DNA of 10,802 nucleotides from an uncultured Oscillospiraceae bacterium. Its GTDB lineage: Bacteria; Bacillota; Clostridia; Oscillospirales; Oscillospiraceae. The stretch's first letter is position 1. The number at the start of each line of letters is the position of its first letter. The notes below the pieces were generated by a model. It was given only the letters and a program-made list of their open reading frames with translations. It did no database searches and was not told where the DNA came from. Shown here one piece after another: positions 4,622-9,664 of this stretch. The position numbers and the translations under genes were made by a program. The stretch spans positions 1-10,802 of the forward strand of contig CAKTLD010000064.1 of assembly GCA_934572445.1 (NCBI GenBank). The letters are read 5' to 3'.

Positions 4622-7618
4622 TCACTCAGCAACCACCGTGATATTGTAGGTGGAGGAGCCGGTCTTATCCCAAGAGGTGACCTTAACGACCATGTCGCTG
4701 GCAAGATCGCCAGTGGCAAGAGTCTTCATGTCGGTGTTATAAATCTCGATGCTCTGGAACTCGCACTTCTTGGCGGTGTCGAGCAGAATCTTCAGATTGT
4801 CAACAGTGACATCGGTGCTTTCAGGAACGACAACCGTAATGGTGCCGCCATCCTCGGCGCTCTCAATGGTAGCGCTCTGAATCTTGGAAGCAAAGGTCTT
4901 TTCACCATCATTGAGATACTTCCAAGAGGCCGCAGCCTGCTTGCCGGTAGTGATCTCAACATCGTCATAGACTCTGCCGGCATAGCTGATCACGGCCTTG
5001 GTGACCTTCTGGCCAGCGGCAGCCAGCGTGGAGCCGATCTTGGTCTCACCGTTGTAGTAGGTGACGGTGAAATCATTGATATCCTCGCTGCCCATCTCGA
5101 CGGTCTTGATCTCTTCGTACTCCTTGAGAGCAACGGTGATCTCATTGAAGTCCTTGCCGAGGTACTCGACATCCTTGGTCAGCTTGCCATCGACGGTGAC
5201 GTCGGTCTTGATATAGAGATCATAGACGACGAGAGCGTCATAGCTGCTGGCAATCTTGGTGTCATCGTACTGGACAAAGATGAAGCTGTTGTCGTTCAGC
5301 TTATTGGCAGACCAACTGGTATTGACAGTGCCCTTCTCGAAGGAGCCTTCATACTTCACGACCTTGGCGTCGTCCAGAACGAAGTCCGTGGTGTAGTGAG
5401 TGCTGCCGTCCCAAGTCGTAGCAGTGATGCGCTTGCCATCCTTGGTGATGGTGTCGATGTTGAAGGAAACGTACTTGTTAACGCCGTACCAGACGCCGTT
5501 TGCACCTTCGGTGACCTCAAACAGGCCGATCGAGTCGATATTGCCAGCCCAAGCGGAATCCTCATCAATGTACTCGTAGTACACCTTGAGGGTGGTGTCC
5601 TTCAGCTCGCCGTCGACCAGCTCGAGAACGTCCATGGTAGCGATCTTGTTGCCATCCTCGTCGATCTCGGAGGAAACGGGCTTGGTGTCATAAACGAACA
5701 CGGTGCGGGTGGAGAACTCTTCAACGTAGGCATAGAAGAGGTCGACATAGCCGTCGCCGTTGGTATCCAGATACTGGACATCGGTGGCATTGTCGAAGCT
5801 GACCAGCTTCTCATAGCCGGTGTACGGGGTGATCTTGCCGTCGGGGGACTCAGAGGTCTGGAGCAGGATCTGGGTGTTCTTGCTCAGCTGCAGACGGGTA
5901 GCCGTACGACCGTTGTAAACCGTGACGAACTTGTCGCCAGCGACATAGCGGGCGCCATCGGCCTCGTCGAAATCGGAATAATCGAAGGTGTAAGCGCCGT
6001 CCTTGTCAACGGTGTAGGAGTAAACGGTGTAGTAATAGTCATCGTTCTTGGCGCTGGTCGGTTCGATATCCTTGCTGCTGACATCCTCGCCGAGAACCTC
6101 GTCGATCACAGCGTCTTCAGCCTTCTCACCGTCGAAGAAGTAGGCGGTACCGTAGAGACCGTCAACGCCCTTGCGGCCTTCGAGTCTGTCGATGTACAGG
6201 CTGTCGAGAACAGCATAGTTGGTGGACAGGCCATCGAGACCGATGACATTGTCATAGGTATCATAGTAGAAGTTGTAGGAAGCGCCAAGGGTCATCTCCC
6301 GGAGCGAACCGGTGTAGACGGCGGTGTTGGTGACGCCAACGTCAGCCTTGTCAACGCCCATGACATCCTGGATGCTATCGATGGTCTTGCGGTTGCCGGC
6401 GATCTTGGTCAGCGTGCCGACCTTAGACTCAGCCTTGACAACGGACTGGATGTCGCCATCAGCGATGGTGACGAGAACGAAATCGTCAGCCTTGAACTCG
6501 TCGTCGGTAACGAACTTCTTCTCATACTTGCCTTCATAGCCATAGACCGGATCGATCTCGACATAAGCAGCAGTGACATGACCCTTGGAGTCGGTCTTCT
6601 CGGCAACAGCCTTGTCGACCACAGCGAGGTAGGTGTCGATGTTGACAACGCGATCCTCATAGATCTCGGTCAGACGGCCCTGAGCACCGTACTTGGTGGT
6701 GTTGTCAGCGATGGTGTAGCCATCCTTATCGGCGGTCTTGCTGTTGGTGTAGACATCGAGCTCGGTGCCCTTCTTCAGGCCGCTGTCGGCATAGATGTCG
6801 CAGTTCTTGGTGGCCTCAGTGTAGGAGACGATGGGAGCGATGGCGATGACGGTCTGACGATCACCGGTGCTGTAGGACCAGGTGACGGTGGGACGGCCAA
6901 ACTCATCCTTGGTGTCCTTGTCTTCCAGATTGAAGTTGTCCTCACCGAGGGTCTTGTTCAGCTCCTTGCCACCGATGGTGGTGTACTGGTTGTAGTTAAG
7001 AGCCGGAGTATAGGTGACCTGGGGGGCCTTATCGATGGTGCGGAACAGGAGCTCGGCAACCAGCTCACGGGTAGCGGCAGCGTTCAGGTCAACACCCTTG
7101 ACGTTGTCGAGGATCTTGAGCTGCTGAGCGTACTGAGCAACATGCAGCGCCCAGTCAGCGCCGGTGAACTCGTTGTTCTGGTCATAGCCGACCGCGCGGA
7201 GGATCATAGCGAGGACTTCATAGCCCGTGACCTTGCCGAGGGGCTTGAAGGTGCCGTCGGGATAACCCTTGACGAACGCGGCGTTGGCGCAGTAGCCGAT
7301 GTAGCCAGCGGCCCAGCCAGCACCGGCCATGTCGCTGAACTTGTTGTAGCTGGCATACAGGGAAGCCTTGCTATCCTTGACGTCAGCGGTGTAGACGCGA
7401 TAGATGATCGCGGCCACTTCGGCGCGGGTGATGTCGCCCTTCGGATTGAAGGAGCCATCGGTGTAGCCCTTGAAGACGCCCATGCCAGCGAGAACGGCAG
7501 CCGCTTCGGCGTAAGTCTCGTCGATGTCCTTGGCATCCTTAAAAGCTGCGTTGGAGCTAACGGTGGCCAGAGACAGGGTCATGACCAGAGCCAGCACCAG
7601 TGCGAGTAACTTTTTCAT
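4622..7618 (-). CDS. S-layer homology (SLH) domain surface protein
   Basis: 998 residues from ATG 7618, chosen because AAAGGAG lies just upstream and a Sec signal begins there (MKKLLALVLALVMTLSLATV, likely cleaved around Ala24-Ala25). Three SLH domains follow at about 26-76, 92-145 and 148-195. In Firmicutes these bind pyruvylated secondary cell-wall polymer and anchor proteins to the wall. The polymer-contact motif is intact in domain 1 (ITRAE, 63-67), altered in domain 2 (VTGYE, 130-134) and partly kept in domain 3 (ATREL, 182-186). The remaining 800 residues are acidic, Tyr/Asp/Thr-rich and probably beta-sandwich in nature, with no enzyme motif I can see. A calcium-loop-like D-T-N-G-D-G-Y-V-D lies at 618-626. 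The size and domain order fit an S-layer or major surface protein. It is a single-gene unit ending at the shared terminator. No sigma-A promoter was recognised in its long leader. Confidence 0.93.
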   Translation of the reverse strand: MKKLLALVLALVMTLSLATVSSNAAFKDAKDIDETYAEAAAVLAGMGVFKGYTDGSFNPKGDITRAEVAAIIYRVYTADVKDSKASLYASYNKFSDMAGAGWAAGYIGYCANAAFVKGYPDGTFKPLGKVTGYEVLAMILRAVGYDQNNEFTGADWALHVAQYAQQLKILDNVKGVDLNAAATRELVAELLFRTIDKAPQVTYTPALNYNQYTTIGGKELNKTLGEDNFNLEDKDTKDEFGRPTVTWSYSTGDRQTVIAIAPIVSYTEATKNCDIYADSGLKKGTELDVYTNSKTADKDGYTIADNTTKYGAQGRLTEIYEDRVVNIDTYLAVVDKAVAEKTDSKGHVTAAYVEIDPVYGYEGKYEKKFVTDDEFKADDFVLVTIADGDIQSVVKAESKVGTLTKIAGNRKTIDSIQDVMGVDKADVGVTNTAVYTGSLREMTLGASYNFYYDTYDNVIGLDGLSTNYAVLDSLYIDRLEGRKGVDGLYGTAYFFDGEKAEDAVIDEVLGEDVSSKDIEPTSAKNDDYYYTVYSYTVDKDGAYTFDYSDFDEADGARYVAGDKFVTVYNGRTATRLQLSKNTQILLQTSESPDGKITPYTGYEKLVSFDNATDVQYLDTNGDGYVDLFYAYVEEFSTRTVFVYDTKPVSSEIDEDGNKIATMDVLELVDGELKDTTLKVYYEYIDEDSAWAGNIDSIGLFEVTEGANGVWYGVNKYVSFNIDTITKDGKRITATTWDGSTHYTTDFVLDDAKVVKYEGSFEKGTVNTSWSANKLNDNSFIFVQYDDTKIASSYDALVVYDLYIKTDVTVDGKLTKDVEYLGKDFNEITVALKEYEEIKTVEMGSEDINDFTVTYYNGETKIGSTLAAAGQKVTKAVISYAGRVYDDVEITTGKQAAASWKYLNDGEKTFASKIQSATIESAEDGGTITVVVPESTDVTVDNLKILLDTAKKCEFQSIEIYNTDMKTLATGDLASDMVVKVTSWDKTGSSTYNITVVAE

Positions 7619-7739
7619 AGATGTTACTCTCCTTTCATAAATTTCCATCCTCGCGGGGCGGCGAGACGCGGCGCGCGCGGCGGCCGGGTAGCAAAGCGGG
7701 AAAATCAAGTGCGGCAAAAGGTTTTGAAAACGGTTCGCC

Positions 7740-7763
7740 GTTCCGGATTTTCGGAACTTTTTT
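7740..7763 (+). terminator. Weak candidate rightward terminator in the S-layer leader region
   Basis: GTTCCG (7740-7745) pairs with CGGAAC (7752-7757) across a 6-base loop and is followed directly by T6 (7758-7763). The stem is short, so efficiency would be low. In the plus direction it would stop antisense transcripts coming out of the S-layer gene before hsp20; in the minus direction it is only a leader hairpin. Confidence 0.35.
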
Positions 7764-7810
7764 ACGCGGAACGCGGCTCGGAGCCGATATCGCATCCCCT
7801 TACCCCTCCC

Positions 7811-7839
7811 CGCAAAGCCGCATGGCGGCTGGGTTTGCG
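7811..7839. repeat. Hairpin A with CGCAAAGCC core
   Basis: CGCAAA-GCCGC (7811-7821) pairs with GCGGC (7825-7829) and TTTGCG (7834-7839), with a TGGG bulge on the right side. It shares its first nine bases, CGCAAAGCC, with the hairpin at 7897-7925. No T-run follows on either strand, so it does not look like a terminator. Confidence 0.5.
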
Positions 7840-7884
7840 GCGTTTCGGGTAGCATTTGGGTAGCAAACGGGGGAAAAGCGGCGA

Positions 7885-7935
7885 CCTTCGGAGGGGCGCA
7901 AAGCCTTGCGGCGCAAGGCTTTGCGGGTACGAAGG
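7885..7935. repeat. Hairpin B: perfect 13-bp inner stem within an outer CCTTCG/CGAAGG stem
   Basis: CGCAAAGCCTTGC (7897-7909) and GCAAGGCTTTGCG (7913-7925) are exact reverse complements around GGC. Outside them, CCTTCG (7885-7890) and CGAAGG (7930-7935) form a second stem. There is no T-tract. Together with the related hairpin at 7811-7839 this suggests a small intergenic palindromic repeat family or a structured S-layer leader RNA. Confidence 0.6.
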
Positions 7936-7961
7936 GGCGGGTAGCAGTCAGGTAGCAGGCA

Positions 7962-7998
7962 GAATTTTAGCACTCTTTTACGGAGAGTGCTAAAATTC
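7962..7998. promoter_or_regulatory. CIRCE operator (HrcA binding site)
   Basis: The canonical TTAGCACTC-N9-GAGTGCTAA is present without mismatch at 7967-7993, and the symmetry extends to 14-base arms (GAATTTTAGCACTC, 7962-7975; GAGTGCTAAAATTC, 7985-7998). CIRCE is the binding site of the heat-shock repressor HrcA, which loses activity when GroEL is occupied by misfolded protein. It lies 126 bases before the hsp20 start. A promoter may be nested within it: TTAGCA (7967-7972), 18-base spacer, TAAAAT (7991-7996). Because the element is symmetric, the same reading exists towards the S-layer gene. Confidence 0.97.
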
Positions 7999-8043
7999 AT
8001 GGTTTGTTCATCAAAAGATGTATTTTTGTTCACAGCGCGGGCC

Positions 8044-8049
8044 TATACT
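8044..8049 (+). promoter_or_regulatory. Candidate -10 element for hsp20
   Basis: TATACT lies 75 bases before the start codon. A start site near 8056 would place the small hairpin at 8057-8070 at the very 5' end of the mRNA. No good -35 is found at 16-18 bases, so the promoter nested in CIRCE is an alternative. Confidence 0.35.
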
Positions 8050-8056
8050 GACAATC

Positions 8057-8097
8057 GTTCCGAGAGGAACAGAACAAGTACACCAAGCCGCAAGGCT
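8057..8097 (+). promoter_or_regulatory. Two small GNRA-capped hairpins in the hsp20 5' leader
   Basis: GTTCC-GAGA-GGAAC (8057-8070) and AGCC-GCAA-GGCT (8086-8097) each close a GNRA tetraloop (GAGA, GCAA). The ribosome binding site GGAGG at 8111-8115 lies outside both stems and no complementary anti-SD sequence was seen in the leader, so this is not an obvious RNA thermometer. A role in mRNA stability is possible. Confidence 0.4.
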
Positions 8098-8123
8098 CAG
8101 AATAGAATTTGGAGGCATTGATT

Positions 8124-8561
8124 ATGTTTGAACTCAGACCTTTTGAACGCAGAAACAACCGCATGAGCAATTACGATCCCTGGACCGAGATGGAGCGCGC
8201 TTTCTTCAACGACGGCGCATGGAGCCGCGGACTCAGCGAATTCAAGACCGATATTCAGGACAAGGGCGACAGCTACCTGCTGGAGGCCGACCTGCCGGGC
8301 TTCAAGAAGGAGGACATCCACGTCGATCTGGACGGCGAGACCATGACCATCCGCGCCGAGCGCCACAGCGAGCACGAGGATCAGGACAAGAAGGGCAATT
8401 ACGTCCGCTGCGAGCGCAGCTACGGCAGCTATGCGCGCTCGTTCGACATCAGCGGCATCGAGGCCGAGAACATCTCCGCCCAGTACGCCGACGGCGTGCT
8501 GAAGCTGACCATGCCGAAGAAGAACATGACGGTCGGCACCAAGCAGATCGAGATCCAGTAA
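8124..8561 (+). CDS. hsp20: Small heat-shock protein, Hsp20/alpha-crystallin family
   Basis: 145 residues from ATG 8124, with GGAGG 8 bases upstream; a TTG at 8109 in the same frame was rejected because it overlaps that site. Hsp20 proteins are ATP-independent cytosolic holdases that form large oligomers and keep unfolding proteins soluble for DnaK or GroEL. A short N-terminal arm (1-38) contains Y-D-P-W (17-20). The alpha-crystallin domain (about 40-135) shows F-K-T-D-I, A-D-L-P-G-F-K-K-E-D-I (55-65), R-S-Y-G-S-Y-A-R-S-F (98-107) and Y-A-D-G-V-L-K-L-T-M-P-K (121-132) with the conserved G-V-L. The C-terminus ends in I-E-I (142-144), the I-x-I motif that docks neighbouring dimers. All family landmarks are present. 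The gene stands alone, with CIRCE upstream and a terminator downstream, so HrcA control is expected. Confidence 0.97.
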   Translation: MFELRPFERRNNRMSNYDPWTEMERAFFNDGAWSRGLSEFKTDIQDKGDSYLLEADLPGFKKEDIHVDLDGETMTIRAERHSEHEDQDKKGNYVRCERSYGSYARSFDISGIEAENISAQYADGVLKLTMPKKNMTVGTKQIEIQ

Positions 8562-8639
8562 CAGCAAGAAAAAGAGGGGGACGGCGAAAGTTACCTACGC
8601 ATAAGGACAACATTATAAATTGCCGTTCAAGTAGCATTG

Positions 8640-8681
8640 AAAAAGCCACTGACTCTGAATTATTCAGGGTCAGTGGCTTTT
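8640..8681 (+). terminator. Intrinsic terminator of hsp20
   Basis: GCCACTGACTCTGAA (8645-8659) pairs with TTCAGGGTCAGTGGC (8663-8677) along 15 positions with a single T-G wobble and a 3-base centre. A5 precedes it and T4 follows. It lies about 80 bases past the hsp20 stop. Confidence 0.85.
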
Positions 8682-8962
8682 CGTCGAAAACAAGGCTGCA
8701 TTCTGGTACAATCTATGCATAAAAGGAACTTCTCATAATTGCACCTTACGACAAGGACGGCAAGCTCATCACGGAAAGCGTGACGGACAGAACATTCTCG
8801 GTGACGATGTATGCTAATAGCGAGGACTTTCAAGTCCTCGCTATTACAACGATGGTCAGCTCATTTGTGGCAGAATGGAATGACCACACCATGCAAATGA
8901 GAGGTGGTGCCAAATCGAGAAATCTACTCCATTCAGTTCTGAATTTTGAGCTCAGGAATTGT
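8682..8962. other. Non-coding or degenerate stretch between hsp20 terminator and kdpE
   Basis: No intact gene is supported. A plus-strand frame from about 8737 reads A-P-Y-D-K-D-G-K-L-I-T-E-S-V-T-D-R-T-F-S-V-T-M-Y, which looks like part of a secreted-protein beta domain, but it has no start signal and loses sense after the inverted repeat at 8816. It may be a gene fragment. TGGTACAAT (8704-8712) resembles an extended -10 but has nothing convincing downstream. A short palindrome ATTCAG-TT-CTGAAT lies at 8931-8944 just beyond kdpE. Confidence 0.4.
8816..8845. repeat. Perfect 14-bp inverted repeat
   Basis: AATAGCGAGGACTT (8816-8829) and AAGTCCTCGCTATT (8832-8845) are exact reverse complements around TC. 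There is no T-run on either side, so it is not a standard intrinsic terminator, although it could still slow or end leftward transcription from kdpDE, 118 bases past the kdpE stop. Confidence 0.8.
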
Positions 8963-9664
8963 TCACTCGACCCGCAGCATCCGATAGCCGATGCCGATGT
9001 GCGTTTGTATGTATTGCTGCCCGTCTTTCCCATTCTCCAGCTTTTTGCGCAGGGTCGCCATGAATACCCGCAGGGAGGCAATATCGTTTTCCCAACTGCT
9101 GCCCCAGATCTGCTGCGTGATGTAGGTATGCGTCAGAACCTTGCCCACATTTTTGGAGAGCAGGCACAGCAGCTTGTATTCGATGGGCGTCAAGTGCAGT
9201 TCTGCACCGTCAAGATATGCACAGCCTGCCGCATAGTCGATTTTCAGCGCACCGTTCGTAAAAATTGGAGTTCCCTGTACCGTTTCCGCTTTCATCAACG
9301 CTAACCTTCGCTGCGTCACCCGCAGCCGTGCCAATAGCTCATCCACGGAAAAGGGCTTCGTCAGGTAATCGTCCGCCCCGGCATCCAGCGCCCCGATTTT
9401 ATCAGAATCCTCTGTTCTGGCGCTGATCACAATGATCGGCATATTTGACCACGAACGGATTTTTCGGATGATCTCCACGCCGTCCATATCTGGCAGTCCC
9501 AAATCAAGCAGCACAATGTCCGGGTTGTGAGACAGCGCCTCCATCACGGCGCTTGCGCCGTTTTGCGCAGAAAGATACCTGTATTCATGGGTTTTCAGCG
9601 TTGTTGTGATCAGATTGCGCACCGGCGTATCATCTTCTACAACGAGGACAAGCGGCTTATTCAT
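8963..9664 (-). CDS. kdpE: KdpE-type response regulator, OmpR/PhoB family
   Basis: 233 residues, the normal length for KdpE. The receiver domain (about 4-117) has the acidic pocket Asp11/Asp12, phospho-acceptor Asp54 in V-L-L-D-L-G-L-P-D-M-D-G, switch residue Ser81 and Lys103 in L-T-K-P-F. The C-terminal winged helix (about 130-231) contains L-T-P-I-E-Y-K-L-L and L-R-V-F-M-A-T-L-R-K-K-L-E, the latter characteristic of KdpE. Phosphorylated KdpE activates the high-affinity potassium pump operon kdpFABC under potassium limitation or osmotic stress. Start ATG 9664 lies inside the end of kdpD (8-base overlap, ATGAATAA), with GAGGTG as ribosome binding site, so the pair is translationally coupled. 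No kdpFABC gene or KdpE target site was recognised in the window. Confidence 0.9.
   Translation of the reverse strand: MNKPLVLVVEDDTPVRNLITTTLKTHEYRYLSAQNGASAVMEALSHNPDIVLLDLGLPDMDGVEIIRKIRSWSNMPIIVISARTEDSDKIGALDAGADDYLTKPFSVDELLARLRVTQRRLALMKAETVQGTPIFTNGALKIDYAAGCAYLDGAELHLTPIEYKLLCLLSKNVGKVLTHTYITQQIWGSSWENDIASLRVFMATLRKKLENGKDGQQYIQTHIGIGYRMLRVE

Larger units (their letters stand above)
7686..7957 (+). repeat. Five GGTAGCA direct repeats, four in two 11-bp-phased pairs
   Basis: GGTAGCA occurs at 7687-7693, 7848-7854, 7859-7865, 7940-7946 and 7951-7957, all in the same orientation (TGCTACC on the minus strand, which is the S-layer sense strand). Four copies are GGGTAGCA. The second and third, and the fourth and fifth, start exactly 11 bases apart, about one helical turn, which is typical of operator half-sites read by a regulator on one DNA face. 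The two pairs are 92 bases apart. The repeats are plain to see; regulatory use is inference. Confidence 0.6.
7619..7961. promoter_or_regulatory. Long non-coding leader/intergenic region of the S-layer gene with repeats
   Basis: No gene is supported here; the open frames lack ribosome binding sites and family signatures. The stretch contains five GGTAGCA copies, two related hairpins and a weak rightward terminator, each listed separately. The S-layer ribosome binding site GAAAGGAG is at its left end (about 7630-7637, minus strand). No good -35/-10 pair was found on the minus strand, so the S-layer promoter position is open. Confidence 0.5.

Noticed and set aside
5396..7609. A 737-codon plus-strand open frame antisense to the S-layer gene
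   Set aside because: Its translation is low-complexity (Val/Asp/Gly/Ala/Leu) and follows from the codon bias of the S-layer gene, it starts without a ribosome binding site, and the opposite strand has a clear signal peptide and SLH domains.
7618..7855. N-terminal extension of the S-layer protein up to 7855
   Set aside because: The extension is Arg/Ala-rich without signal features, whereas ATG 7618 has AAAGGAG and begins a perfect Sec signal peptide.
7800..8033. Minus-strand 77-codon frame with repeated C-Y-P residues across the S-layer leader
   Set aside because: The C-Y-P pattern is just the translation of the repeated TGCTACCC sequence; the frame runs through CIRCE and has no ribosome binding site. 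A relic of an integrase 3' end was considered but cannot be supported.
8111..8123. RNA thermometer (ROSE or fourU) over the hsp20 ribosome binding site
   Set aside because: GGAGG is not paired with any complementary leader stretch that I can find; heat control is better explained by CIRCE.
8219..8722. 167-codon plus-strand frame inside hsp20
   Set aside because: A shifted frame of the hsp20 gene that reads through the hsp20 terminator; Arg/Gly/Gln-rich with no motif.
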